DNA from: Rhodopseudomonas palustris | GTDB lineage: Bacteria; Pseudomonadota; Alphaproteobacteria; Rhizobiales; Xanthobacteraceae | NCBI RefSeq assembly: GCF_007005445.1 | Contig: NZ_CP041387.1 | Span: 4,913,501-4,977,500 of the forward strand | Reading direction: 5' to 3' | DNA length: 64,000 bases | Shown here: positions 54,693-63,787 of the stretch, piece by piece | How the letters are laid out: every line of letters begins with the position of its first letter | Position numbering within the stretch: position 1 is the first letter of the stretch | The notes under the pieces: generated by a model | Seen by the model: the letters and a program-made list of their open reading frames with translations, nothing else | Databases searched by the model: none | Told to the model about the DNA's origin: nothing | Program-made: the position numbers and the translations under genes

Positions 54693-57147
54693 CGGCAAAC
54701 ACCTTGACCAGCCGCGCCGGTTGCATCCGCACCAGCTTCAGGATCGGCAGCGCCGCCGCCAGCAGTGTCGCCAGCAGCGCGACGCCGACCAGCTTGGCGA
54801 GTTCGAACGGAAACACTTCGAACGGCAGCCGCCAGCCAAAAGCCTTGACGTTGACCACCGCGATCAGACACCAGGCCACCATCAGGCCGAGCGGCAGCGC
54901 CACCAGCGCGGTGATCGCCGCCATCGCCAGCGTCTTCATCAGTTCGATCAGCGCCAGCCGGCGGCGGGTGATGCCGATCGCCCACAGCGGGGCGACCTGC
55001 GGCAGCCGCGATGCGCCGAGCGTCAGGAGGCTGGTCAGCAGCGCCACGCCGGCGATGCCGAGCGTGAAAGCGTTGAGCGCGGTCGTCACCGCGAAGGTGC
55101 GGCTGAAGATCTGCTTGGAGATCGCCTTCAGCGTTGCCTGATCGGCGAGGCTGCGTTCGCCGAACGCGAAGTTCTCGCGCAACGCCTCGATCAGTGCCGG
55201 CACCCGGGCGGGATCGACCCGCAGGCCGAGGCGGGTTCTGGCGATGTCGGGGAAATGTCCGGTCAGCGCGTCGAACGCGACGCCGAGCTGGCCGCGGGGA
55301 TTGCCGTAGTCGGCATAGATCGCCACCACCTCGACCGGCCATGGTCCGCGGTCGGTCGGCACCACGATGCGGTCGCCGAGCTTGACGCCGAGCCGGCGCC
55401 AGAGCTGCTCGCTGACCAGCGCCGCATCGCCGCGCGCCACTCGGTCCCAGACGTCTTTGGTGTGTTCGAGCAGCGGCCAGTGATCCCGATAGGTAGCGTC
55501 GTCGGCGAACCCGATCAGCTCCACCGGCTGGCCCTGGAGCTTCACCTCGGTGCGCGCGCCGGGCAGCAGAGCGGTGACTTCCGGTCGTCCCTTCAGCCAC
55601 GTGCGGATTTCGGCGGCCTGCTGGTTGCTGGCGGCGTTGAGATACACTTCCGCTGCGAGCCGGCCGTCGAGCCAGCGCTGGAAGGTCCGGCTGAAGCTCT
55701 CGACCATGGTGCCGACGCCGACATTGACCCCCAGCGCCAGCAGCAGCGCCATCAGCGCCAGCGACAGGCCGGAAAGCTGCAGCCGGCTGTCGGCCCAGAA
55801 CCAGGTCGTCAGCGGGCCGCGCGCCAGCTTCTCGCCGAGCGCGAGCACCAGTCCGAGGATCGCCGGCAACCCGAGCGCGGCACCGAGCAGGATCGCGGCC
55901 AGCACCGCGAAACCCGACAGCAGCGAATCGCCGAACCACAGAAAGCCGGCGCCGGCCGCGAACACCGCGAGTGCGGCTGCCGCCTGCACGATCAGCCAGC
56001 GATGCTGCGCTTGCTGCCAGGCATAGGGTTGCGCCGCCGCCAGCACCGGCAGCCGCGCCGCTTTGATCAGCGCCGCGGAGGCGGCGGCGAGCGTGCCGAG
56101 GATGCTGATGGCGATGCCGGCGAGCCACCACTCTGGCCGCAGCGACAGCTCGCCGGGAATCTGCGCGCCGTAAAGTCCGCGCAAGGTGGCGGCAACGTCC
56201 GGCAGCAATGTCGCGGCGATCAGATAGCCGCAGACCAGACCGATCAGCCCGGCAAACAGCGCGATCAGGCACAGTTCGATCACCATCACGGCGTTGAGCT
56301 GCCGCGCCGAGGCGCCGCAGGCCCGCAAGGTGCGCAGCATCGGCCGGCGCTGCTCGAAGGCGAGCCCGATCGCCGAATTGACGATGAACAGTCCGACCAG
56401 GAACGACAGCAGCCCGAACGCGGTGAGGTTGAGATGGAAGCTGTCGGTGAGCTGCTCCAGCTCGGTGGTGGCGTCGGGCTGATCGAGCTGCAGCGCGTCG
56501 CCGACGACCTGTTGCAGCGGCGGCCGCGGAGCGGCGGTCCTGCTGCCGACCAGCAGCCGCGACAACCGCTCCGGCATGTCGAGCAGCTTTTGCGCGATGC
56601 CAATATCGACCACCAGCACCCCGGGCGCGATCTCGGCCTGCGGTCTCAGCGGCGGCAGGCGCTGGCCGTTCTGCAGTTCCGGCGTCTCGCCATCGGTCAG
56701 GCCGATTTCGCGCAGCGTTTCCGGCGCCACCAGGGTTTGGCCCGGCGGCAGGATGAAACCCCGCAGATCTGCGGTGCCGAGCGCAGGGGCGGCGTTGGCC
56801 TCGATCGGCAGCGACAGCGGCTCCACGCCGAGCAGACGCAGCGAGCGCCCGCTGATCCGGACCGCGCCCTCGACCGCCGGCGACACCTGCCAGCCGGCAC
56901 GGCGCAGGTCGACATAGAGCTGCTGGGAGAAGCTGCCGCCGTCGCGCGCCACCAGCGTCGCGGTGCGGTTGCCGCCGAGCGCGGCGGCGGCGCGGTCGTA
57001 GCTTGTGCGAGCCTGGGCATTCAGCGCCTGCACCCCGCTCCACAGCGCGGTGGCGGAGATCAGGCCGATCGCCAGCGTCGCAAGCTGCATCGGATGCCGT
57101 CGCCAGTGGCTCAGCAGCACGGCGAGGATCCACAGCGCCCGCCTCAA
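54682..57147 (-). CDS. FtsX/YbbP-type ABC permease, two-domain
   Basis: This 821-residue inner-membrane permease has about ten helices. An N-terminal helix and periplasmic MacB-like domain are followed by helices about 245-265, 290-315, 340-360, 385-405 and 410-430. A second periplasmic part (about 455-690) and the last three helices end RLVKVFADER. This is the YbbP/AttFG layout of two FtsX-like halves in one chain. It starts with a TTG that overlaps the stop of the ATPase gene. Together with that ATPase it should expel or extract a lipophilic substrate from the inner membrane. Confidence 0.9.
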   Translation of the reverse strand: MRRALWILAVLLSHWRRHPMQLATLAIGLISATALWSGVQALNAQARTSYDRAAAALGGNRTATLVARDGGSFSQQLYVDLRRAGWQVSPAVEGAVRISGRSLRLLGVEPLSLPIEANAAPALGTADLRGFILPPGQTLVAPETLREIGLTDGETPELQNGQRLPPLRPQAEIAPGVLVVDIGIAQKLLDMPERLSRLLVGSRTAAPRPPLQQVVGDALQLDQPDATTELEQLTDSFHLNLTAFGLLSFLVGLFIVNSAIGLAFEQRRPMLRTLRACGASARQLNAVMVIELCLIALFAGLIGLVCGYLIAATLLPDVAATLRGLYGAQIPGELSLRPEWWLAGIAISILGTLAAASAALIKAARLPVLAAAQPYAWQQAQHRWLIVQAAAALAVFAAGAGFLWFGDSLLSGFAVLAAILLGAALGLPAILGLVLALGEKLARGPLTTWFWADSRLQLSGLSLALMALLLALGVNVGVGTMVESFSRTFQRWLDGRLAAEVYLNAASNQQAAEIRTWLKGRPEVTALLPGARTEVKLQGQPVELIGFADDATYRDHWPLLEHTKDVWDRVARGDAALVSEQLWRRLGVKLGDRIVVPTDRGPWPVEVVAIYADYGNPRGQLGVAFDALTGHFPDIARTRLGLRVDPARVPALIEALRENFAFGERSLADQATLKAISKQIFSRTFAVTTALNAFTLGIAGVALLTSLLTLGASRLPQVAPLWAIGITRRRLALIELMKTLAMAAITALVALPLGLMVAWCLIAVVNVKAFGWRLPFEVFPFELAKLVGVALLATLLAAALPILKLVRMQPARLVKVFADER

Positions 57148-57797
57148 TGGATCAGCCCTGCGTGCAGATGCACCCGCCGGTCCAGCATGCTGGCGAGCCG
57201 CTCGCTGTGCGTCACCATCAGGAAGCCGCAGCCGGTGCGGCGGACCAGATCGGTGGCGAGCGCCAGCACGTCGTCGGCGGTGGCCTCGTCGAGATTGCCG
57301 GTCGGCTCGTCGGCGAGCAGCAGCAGCGGCTTGATCGCCAGCGCCCGGCCGATCGCGACGCGTTGCTGCTGGCCGCCGGACAATTGCTCCGGATAGCGTT
57401 TCAGCAGGGCGCCGAGCCCGAGCCGCTCGATCAGCTCGGCCTGCCAGGTCTTGTCGTGGCGGCCGGCGAGCCGCGACTGGAACGACAGGTTGTCGGCTAC
57501 CGTCAGGCTCGGGATCAGGTTGAATTGCTGAAACACCAGGCCCAGCCGCTCGCGGCGGAACGCGGCGCGCTCGGCGTCCGGCATGGTCGAGATCGTCGCC
57601 TCGCCGAACGTGATGGCGCCGCCATCGGGCTGATCGAGGCCGGCGATCAGATGCAGCAAGGTCGATTTGCCGCTGCCGGATTCGCCGGTCAACGCCACGC
57701 TCTCGCCGGGCGGCACCGCCAGATCGACGCCGCGCAGTACCGCGACACGGTCCTGGCCGGACGCATAGGATTTGGTCAGCCCGGAGACGATCAGCAT
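57144..57797 (-). CDS. LolD/YbbA-type ABC transporter ATPase
   Basis: This 217-residue ATPase has Walker A GESGSGKSTLLHLIAGLDQP, the LSGGQQQRVAIGRAL signature and Walker B LLLADEPTGNLDEAT, then an H-loop VTHSERLA. Length and NLDEAT are typical for the LolD/MacB/YbbA group that partners FtsX-like permeases. It is the first gene of the operon with the YbbP-type permease and the AttH-like protein. Confidence 0.94.
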   Translation of the reverse strand: MLIVSGLTKSYASGQDRVAVLRGVDLAVPPGESVALTGESGSGKSTLLHLIAGLDQPDGGAITFGEATISTMPDAERAAFRRERLGLVFQQFNLIPSLTVADNLSFQSRLAGRHDKTWQAELIERLGLGALLKRYPEQLSGGQQQRVAIGRALAIKPLLLLADEPTGNLDEATADDVLALATDLVRRTGCGFLMVTHSERLASMLDRRVHLHAGLIH

Positions 57798-58051
57798 CGG
57801 CGCGATCCGCGCAGATTGGCGACCTCAGCGCGCGGTCCGCGCCGGAGCGTTCCGGTCATCATTGCCTTCCAGTCGGGGCCCATTCGCCGCTTGATATGGG
57901 GCCCGGCGCCGGCCACTCAAGACGAGGCGGCTGCGGCGCCGACCGGGGTGCGACGCGGGGCCTGACTGGCGGCATGGACGAAGATGGCCGGGACGAGCCC
58001 GGCCATCGCGATGTCGCGACCTCGGCGCAACGATCGGTCCGCGGGCGGACC

Positions 58052-59272
58052 TTACTGGCTCGCCGCGTCGGTGTTGAAGATCTCGCCTTCCGGCACCCAG
58101 CTCTTGCCGTCGAACCGCGCGATCTGCATCTGCGTATACGGTGCGTAGCGGTCCGGGCGGGTCGAGATCTTGATGCCCGGCAGCAGCAGCGGAGCCGTGG
58201 TCGGCTTGATGTTGGTGGCCTGCTTCAGCAGGTTGTCGCGGGTGAGATTGTCACCGCAGGCCTCCAGCGTCTTCACCGTCATGTAGGCGGAGATGTAGCC
58301 GATCACGACGCTGCCGTCGGCGATGTCGCCCTTCGGAAACCACTTGGCGAGGAATTCCCTGAACTCCTTGACGTCGGCGTCGTTCTCGAACCGCGGATCG
58401 GTCGGGGTCTTCATCGCGAGCGCGGTGAGCAGTCCGGTGGACGCCTCGCTCCCGGCGGGTTCGAGCACGCCCTTGATCGAACTGGCGACGCTGACGACGA
58501 AGTTCAGCGGCTTCCAGTTCAATTCGTGCACCTTGCGGATCGCCTGCGCGCCGAATTTCGGCGTCGCCATCGTGAACAGCGTGTCGGCACCCGAGGCCTT
58601 CAGCGCCACGATCTGGGAATCGACCGTCGGGTCGGTGACCTCGTAGGTCACTTCCTTGACGATCATCGTCTTGGCCTTGTCGCCGAGCCCGTCCTTCAGG
58701 CCCTTGACGTAGTCCTTGCCGGAATCGTCGTTCTGCGAGAACACCCCGAGCTTGGCGTCCGGCTTGTGCTTCAGCAGATACTTCGCGAAGATCATGCCCT
58801 CCATCTGGTAGGGCGGATAGAGCTGCGTGGTCCACGGGAAGTTCTTCGGATCGTCCCACTTCGCCGCGCCGGTCGAGATGAAGACCTGCGGCACCTTCTT
58901 GGCGTTGAGATATTTCTGAGTAGCGGAATTGGTCGGGGTGCCGACGGTGCCGACGATCGCCAGAACTTCTTCCTGCTCGACCAGCTTGCGGGTCTGCTCC
59001 ACCGTCTTCGGCGGCGAATAGGCGTCGTCGAGGCTGATCAGGTTGATCTTGCGGCCGTTGATGCCGCCCTTGGCGTTGATCATCGCGTAGTAGGCGTTCT
59101 GGACCTGTCCCTGTACGCCGTAGGCCGAGGCCGGGCCGCTGTAAGGCATGGTCTGGCCGATCTTGATCTCGGTGTCGGTGACGCCGGGACCGTATTGCTT
59201 CTGGGCGAGGGCGGGCTGGGCTGCGGCGAGCGCGACGGCGCTGGCAAGCAGGAGCGAGGTGCGGATGGACAA
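58052..59272 (-). CDS. ABC transporter substrate-binding protein (Leu/Ile/Val-binding type)
   Basis: This 406-residue periplasmic protein has a signal peptide (about 1-23, LLLASAVALAAAQPALAQ) and the type I binding fold: VTDTEIKIGQTMPYSGPASAYGVQGQ, INGRKINLISLDDAYSPPKTVEQTRKLVEQEEVLAIVG and LGVFSQNDDSGKDYVKGLKDGL. It begins at a TTG, with GAGAGGA upstream. It is not close in sequence to the binding protein at 51767. No transporter genes are adjacent. The ligand is unknown. Confidence 0.9.
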   Translation of the reverse strand: MSIRTSLLLASAVALAAAQPALAQKQYGPGVTDTEIKIGQTMPYSGPASAYGVQGQVQNAYYAMINAKGGINGRKINLISLDDAYSPPKTVEQTRKLVEQEEVLAIVGTVGTPTNSATQKYLNAKKVPQVFISTGAAKWDDPKNFPWTTQLYPPYQMEGMIFAKYLLKHKPDAKLGVFSQNDDSGKDYVKGLKDGLGDKAKTMIVKEVTYEVTDPTVDSQIVALKASGADTLFTMATPKFGAQAIRKVHELNWKPLNFVVSVASSIKGVLEPAGSEASTGLLTALAMKTPTDPRFENDADVKEFREFLAKWFPKGDIADGSVVIGYISAYMTVKTLEACGDNLTRDNLLKQATNIKPTTAPLLLPGIKISTRPDRYAPYTQMQIARFDGKSWVPEGEIFNTDAASQ

Positions 59273-59677
59273 ATGCGTTTCCTCTCGTTGAAAGCCGCAC
59301 TCTGCGGTGCGGGCTGGCAGATCGATCGCCCGGTCTTGTTGTTGTCGGTACGATCCTGCTTACGGTCTCACGACAACCGCTGCGGTTCAATTGAATTGCG
59401 CCGCGACGGAGCAGCGCGGCTGCAGCAGCCGCGCATATTTCATGAAGCGGACTAATCGCTGACGGGCGATCGTCGAGTAGCAGGCTCGGGCGATAACAAC
59501 GATGGCGACGTTGCGGCTGCGCGTGCTGTTGTCCGACGGGGAGCATATCACCGCGCCCGTCTTCACCGCGCTCGGAGTTCGCCAGGCATCGCGCCGGGAT
59601 CCGCTGCGCGGTGGCGCAGCCGGCCTTCCCGCCGGGTGGAAACGGTTCGCGTGGAGACAACGCGCCGAAATCGAACG
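59273..59677. other. Gap upstream of the binding-protein gene
   Basis: These 405 bases hold the binding-protein ribosome binding site and presumably its promoter. Frames here on both strands are shadows or lack codon bias. No repeat or RNA gene was recognised. Confidence 0.4.
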
Positions 59678-59890
59678 CTAGAGATCCTTGGTGTAGTCGT
59701 CGCGATCGCGAGCCGGCGCGCAGATGTCCCCGCTTTCGTAAGGGTCGTCTTCCACGGCCGCAGCCGGCTTCTGCTGATCCGGCTTGGGCTGCTGCTCCGG
59801 CTTCGCCGGGTCGGCTTCGCCGCCGCGGCCGGAGCTCTTGTCCCGGCCCGGAGCGGCGGACTTGCGTCGCTTGCGGAGGAAGCCGATCAT
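59678..59890 (-). CDS. Small charged hypothetical protein
   Basis: This 70-residue protein starts MIGFLRKRRKSAAPGRDKSSG. The middle is Pro/Gln/Lys-rich (PAKPEQQPKPDQQKPAAAVEDD) and the C-terminal end is acidic (PYESGDICAPARDRDDYTKDL). It has no signal peptide or helix and is probably disordered. No family is recognised. Confidence 0.5.
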   Translation of the reverse strand: MIGFLRKRRKSAAPGRDKSSGRGGEADPAKPEQQPKPDQQKPAAAVEDDPYESGDICAPARDRDDYTKDL

Positions 59891-60061
59891 TGGGGCTCGG
59901 TTCCGTGATGGCCGGCGCGGGTGGGACGGAGCGCACACGCAACCAGCGTTGCTGTCCTCTTATTTCAACTGCGATTGCAGCGCCGAGACCAGAGCGGATT
60001 CGTCAGAGCTCGCACGCGATTTTCGCATCGCCCTCGGGCCGGGCGCGGGCCCGGCCTCGGA

Positions 60062-60349
60062 TCAGGTCCGCCGGCCCGAGCTCTGCTGGTCGGCCAGCCA
60101 CTCCGACAGCGGCCGCGGCTTGTCGTCCTCGGCCTTCTTGGCGCCTCGCTTGGTGGTCGAGGCCGTCGTCCTGGCGCGCTGGGTCTTGCCCGATGTCGCG
60201 GATTGCGGCATCGCGGCTTCGCGTGCGAGCCGCAGGGCGCGCAGGCGTGCCATATTGTCGAGGACCGCTTTGGCTGCGGCCTCGCGTTCGGTCTTTGCGC
60301 CGTCGCTTTCAGCGACGCCGCCGACTTTATGATCGTCGTCGTTCGTCAT
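60062..60349 (-). CDS. Small hypothetical protein, helical and basic
   Basis: This 95-residue protein has an Ala/Glu/Arg-rich helix (KTEREAAAKAVLDNMARLRALRLAREAA), then a Lys/Thr-rich linker and the end KPRPLSEWLADQQSSGRR. It may bind nucleic acid or protein. It is close to the preceding small gene but 171 bases apart. No family is recognised. Confidence 0.6.
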   Translation of the reverse strand: MTNDDDHKVGGVAESDGAKTEREAAAKAVLDNMARLRALRLAREAAMPQSATSGKTQRARTTASTTKRGAKKAEDDKPRPLSEWLADQQSSGRRT

Positions 60350-60396
60350 TCTTCCAGTTCAATTGCGGTCCAATCGGGAGGCGGCGTGATAGCACG

Positions 60397-60433
60397 AAAA
60401 AAGCCTCCGAACAGCCTTTCGGCGAACGGAGGC
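60397..60433 (-). terminator. Rho-independent terminator of btuB
   Basis: GCCTCCG (60403-60409) pairs with CGGAGGC (60427-60433). An inner stem (GCC-TTT-CGGC) extends it. On the minus strand six Ts follow at once. It lies 96 bases after the btuB stop codon. Confidence 0.85.
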
Positions 60434-60528
60434 TCTTCGACATTGGTTTCGCGCCAAACCAGGCGTGCCGGAACGTCGCGCCGGTCTTCTCCGCCGCCGG
60501 ATCTTACGGCGGCGGACCACGATGAGCG

Positions 60529-62550
60529 CTAGTTGGTGACGCGCACGCCCGCGAAAGCGCCGAATCCGGGCTGCAGGAAGCCGACCGGCACCTCGTATTT
60601 CTTGTCGAACAGGTTGTCGATGCGGCCGAACACGGTGACGTGTTGATCGACCTCATAGCTCGCCGCCAGGTTCACGGTGGTGAACGACGGCGCGTCGAGC
60701 AGCGTGGTGCCGAACCGGTCGTAGTCGACCCACGAGCTGGTGTAGAGCACGGTCGCCGACACCGTGGCGCGCTCGACCGGATTCCAGATCGCCGCCATCG
60801 TCATCTTGTTGTCGGGACGCCGCCGCAGCTTCTGGTCGGTGGTCTGGTCGATGGCGTGCGTATAGGTGTGATCGACCCGGAAGCGCAGCGTCTCGGTCGC
60901 CTGCCACGACACAAACGACTCGACGCCCGAGGTGCGCGCCATGCCGATGTTCTTGTAGCTGTAGCCGCCGAGCGTGACGTCGTAGCCGGTCGAATTGATC
61001 AGATCGTTGATCTCGTTGTTGAAGTAGGTCGAACCGAAAACGACGCGATTGGCGAACAGCGGCTGCTCGAAGCCGACGTCGTAGCCCTTGCTGGTTTCCG
61101 GCTTCAGCGCCGGGTTGCCGATCGTCGCATAGGCGGGGTTGTTGACATAGAGCTGGGTCAGCGTCGGCGCCTTGAAGCCGGTGCCGTAGGTCGCCTTCAG
61201 CCGGGTCTCGAGGGTCGGCACGATGAACACCGGAGCGACACGCCAGGTCGAGTGCCCTCCGAAGCTGTCGTTGTCGTCGTAGCGCACGTTGGAGACCAGA
61301 AAGAAGTTCTTGGTGAATTCCGACTGCAGCTCGACGAAGCCGGCGGTGTTGCCGGTGCGGGCGTGGAGCATCTTTTGCTGGTAGTTGCCGGCGAAATCGT
61401 AGTCACCGACCGAATTGGTGCGGATCGTCTCGTCCTGGCGTTCGGTGCCGACCACCAGCTTCTGACCATAGCCGACATCGAGCACGCCCTTCCAGTCGAA
61501 CCTGGTGCGTTCACCGGTGTACGAACTCGGCGGCGACATGCCGGTGGCGAAGGTGAAGATGTTGGTGGTGAAGTCCGGGTTCGGATTGAACGTCCGATTC
61601 CATTGGTTGCTGTAGCTGACGCCGAACGTGCTGGTGAAATTGCCGAGCGGCGACCACACCGCTTCGCCGCGGGTCATGAAATCGCGGCTTGCCATGGTGC
61701 TCTGCAGCGTCTCGGGGAAGGAGTTCGGATAGCGCGAATAGTCGTCGCCGGTGAAGCCCTTGTGGGCGTCGGTGTAGCGGGCGACATAGTTGAAGGCGAG
61801 TTCGTCGCTGGCGCGGACGCCGAGCCGCGTCGAATAAGTCAGGTTGTCGTAGTTGTCGTTGTTGCGCTGCTGGCCCGGCGCGAGCAGATCGAGCGGCGTC
61901 ACCGGAAGGTTGGTGGTGCGATAATGTGCGACGTTGAAGGCGTAGTCGAAATTGTCCTGCGAGCCGGCGGCGCGCGCGGCTTGGTTGAAGGTGCCGAACG
62001 AGCCGCCTTCGATCGAGCCGGTGAGCTTGGCCGGTCCGCTGCCACGCTTGGTCACGACCGAAATCACGCCGCCGATCGCGTCCGAGCCGTACAGGCCGCT
62101 CTGTGGGCCGCGCAGCACTTCGATACGTTCGATGTCGGAGGTCAGGAGATTGGCGAAATCATAGGCGCCGTTCGGCTTGCTCGGATCGCCGGCGTCGATG
62201 CCGTCGATCAGCACCTTGACGTGGTTGGAGTTGGTGCCGCGCATGAAGATCGAGGTCGAGCCGCCGGGGCCGCCCGTGCGCACCACATTGAGGCCGGGCA
62301 CCATGCTGAGCGCGTCGGCAGCGGTGCGCTGCTGATAGCGGGCGAGATCGTCGGCGGTGATCACGGTCACCGAGCTGGCCACCCGCTCGCGCAGCGTCTC
62401 GGTCGCGGTGGCGCTGACGACGATTTCCGGCAGCACGTCCTGCGCGGTGGCAGGCGTGATGAGCCAAAGTGAAGGCACCAGAATGGTGGAGGCGAGAAGC
62501 GCGCGCGAAAGGGCGGAGCAGGGCCGCGGCGCGGCGGGACGGGAATGCAT
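60529..62550 (-). CDS. btuB: TonB-dependent outer-membrane receptor, BtuB-like (vitamin B12)
   Basis: This 673-residue receptor has a signal peptide (about 1-36), a TonB box-like start (LPEIVVSAT), the plug domain (VASSVTVITADDLARYQQRTAADALSMVPGLNVVRTGGPG and VLRGPQSGLYGSDAIGGVISVVTKRG), and a 22-strand barrel ending in Phe-Ala-Gly-Val-Arg-Val-Thr-Asn. It probably imports cobalamin, because a cobalamin riboswitch lies directly upstream. The ATG at 62550 gives a proper signal peptide. No other B12 uptake gene (btuF, btuC, btuD) is adjacent. Confidence 0.92.
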   Translation of the reverse strand: MHSRPAAPRPCSALSRALLASTILVPSLWLITPATAQDVLPEIVVSATATETLRERVASSVTVITADDLARYQQRTAADALSMVPGLNVVRTGGPGGSTSIFMRGTNSNHVKVLIDGIDAGDPSKPNGAYDFANLLTSDIERIEVLRGPQSGLYGSDAIGGVISVVTKRGSGPAKLTGSIEGGSFGTFNQAARAAGSQDNFDYAFNVAHYRTTNLPVTPLDLLAPGQQRNNDNYDNLTYSTRLGVRASDELAFNYVARYTDAHKGFTGDDYSRYPNSFPETLQSTMASRDFMTRGEAVWSPLGNFTSTFGVSYSNQWNRTFNPNPDFTTNIFTFATGMSPPSSYTGERTRFDWKGVLDVGYGQKLVVGTERQDETIRTNSVGDYDFAGNYQQKMLHARTGNTAGFVELQSEFTKNFFLVSNVRYDDNDSFGGHSTWRVAPVFIVPTLETRLKATYGTGFKAPTLTQLYVNNPAYATIGNPALKPETSKGYDVGFEQPLFANRVVFGSTYFNNEINDLINSTGYDVTLGGYSYKNIGMARTSGVESFVSWQATETLRFRVDHTYTHAIDQTTDQKLRRRPDNKMTMAAIWNPVERATVSATVLYTSSWVDYDRFGTTLLDAPSFTTVNLAASYEVDQHVTVFGRIDNLFDKKYEVPVGFLQPGFGAFAGVRVTN

Positions 62551-62671
62551 GGGATCAACCTCGGCTGACGTCTGTGGCACGTCACAGCGAACGAGGTCTC
62601 ACCGGCTTGTTCGGAAGCGGTGAAGACAATGCCTGCAATTCCCGGCCGGCAACTTCGCGTGTGACCACGAA

Positions 62672-62862
62672 TGACGGCAGGTCTCCTGGCTCGCGGTTGA
62701 TCTTCCGTCGCCTTCCCAGGACCGAGGTTCCCAGTGGCATCCGACGAAAGACGATCCGCTTACAGTTGCGGGAACAGCTACGGCCTAGAACGCGAAAGTG
62801 TCTGCGTCCGCACCGTATTCCCTTTTCATCCCCTTTCGGGAAACCGTCGCCTCCATCTAGGA
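62672..62862 (-). promoter_or_regulatory. Cobalamin riboswitch upstream of btuB
   Basis: On the minus strand the segment has the conserved cobalamin riboswitch blocks in order: GAAAGGGGATGAAAAGGGAA near 62830, the B12 box with GCTGTTCCCGCAACTGTAAG (62765-62784), and the closing GAGCCAGGAGACCTGCC (about 62676-62692). It lies about 120 bases before the btuB ATG. It should lower btuB expression when adenosylcobalamin or another cobalamin is plentiful. Confidence 0.95.
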
Positions 62863-62995
62863 GTCCCGGGATTCGCGAGTCAATTCGCCGATGGCGGCGA
62901 ACAGGCCCAATCGTGGTCGGATTGTGACCGGCTGTGACTTGCGTGTAACAGCCGGGTCTGTACACCTCGCACGATAGCGGATGCGGCAGGTGGCG

Positions 62996-63712
62996 ATGGC
63001 GGAATTCGTGGTGGAGTTCGGCAAGGATGGACGGCGCGTCGAGCCCGACGGCCGGCTCGATGCCGCTGCGTTTCATCGTAATGACGCGCCGATCCGCGCC
63101 GTGCTGGCCCGGCTGCTCGCCGGCCGGCAGGGCGACGTGCTCGAAGCCGGCAGCGGCACCGGCCAGCATATCGCCGCACTGGCGCGCGAGCATCCGTCGA
63201 TCGTGTGGTGGCCGAGCGATCTCAACGACCGGCATCTGGAGAGTATTGCCGCGTGGCGTGCCGATGCGGCGCTGGTCAATCTGCGGCCGCCGCAGCGGAT
63301 CGATCTGGCCGATTCCGCCTGGTCGGTCGCGCCGGTGGAGGGAACCGCGCCCGGGCCGCTGCTGGCGCTGTTTTGCGCCAACGTCGTGCACATCGCGCCG
63401 TGGCGCGTCGCCGAAGGGCTGCTGGCCGGCGCCGGCAGGCTGCTGCGCCACGACGGGATGCTGGTGCTGTACGGGCCGTTCAAGCAGGACGGCAGGCACA
63501 CCGCGCTCAGCAATGCGGTGTTCGACACCAGCCTGCGCGACGCCAATCCGGAATGGGGCGTGCGCGACGTGGCGGATCTGGAACGCCTGGCTGCCGGCGC
63601 CGGTCTGACGCTGAGCGAGATCGTCGAGATGCCGGCCAACAACCTGATCCTGGTGTTTGTACGGGCAAAACCGGCGGGGGCCGATGCGGCCGGCGGTGCT
63701 GCGGCGGGTTGA
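62996..63712 (+). CDS. DUF938 SAM-dependent methyltransferase-like protein
   Basis: This 238-residue cytosolic protein matches DUF938. The SAM-binding loop is VLEAGSGTGQHIAALA, then WWPSDLNDRHLESI, FCANVVHIAPWRVAEGLLAGAGRLLRHDGMLVLYGPFKQDGRHTALSNAVFDTSLRDANPEWGVRDV, and a final AGLTLSEIVEMPANNLILVF. These are all family segments. The substrate is unknown. The ATG at 62996 was preferred to that at 62981 because it sits closer to the conserved start. It is divergent from btuB and the riboswitch. Confidence 0.9.
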   Translation: MAEFVVEFGKDGRRVEPDGRLDAAAFHRNDAPIRAVLARLLAGRQGDVLEAGSGTGQHIAALAREHPSIVWWPSDLNDRHLESIAAWRADAALVNLRPPQRIDLADSAWSVAPVEGTAPGPLLALFCANVVHIAPWRVAEGLLAGAGRLLRHDGMLVLYGPFKQDGRHTALSNAVFDTSLRDANPEWGVRDVADLERLAAGAGLTLSEIVEMPANNLILVFVRAKPAGADAAGGAAAG

Positions 63713-63787
63713 TCGCGCCCGGCCCGGCCCTATGATGCGCGCGCAATCGCCGGCCGGGGTCGGCCGGCGCGAGGAGAATCCCCGCCG

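Noticed and set aside
54550-57396. A 948-residue plus-strand frame opposite the ABC permease
   Set aside because: It is antisense to a permease with a clear helix pattern and ABC partner; the Gln/Arg/Asp-rich translation has no recognisable domain.
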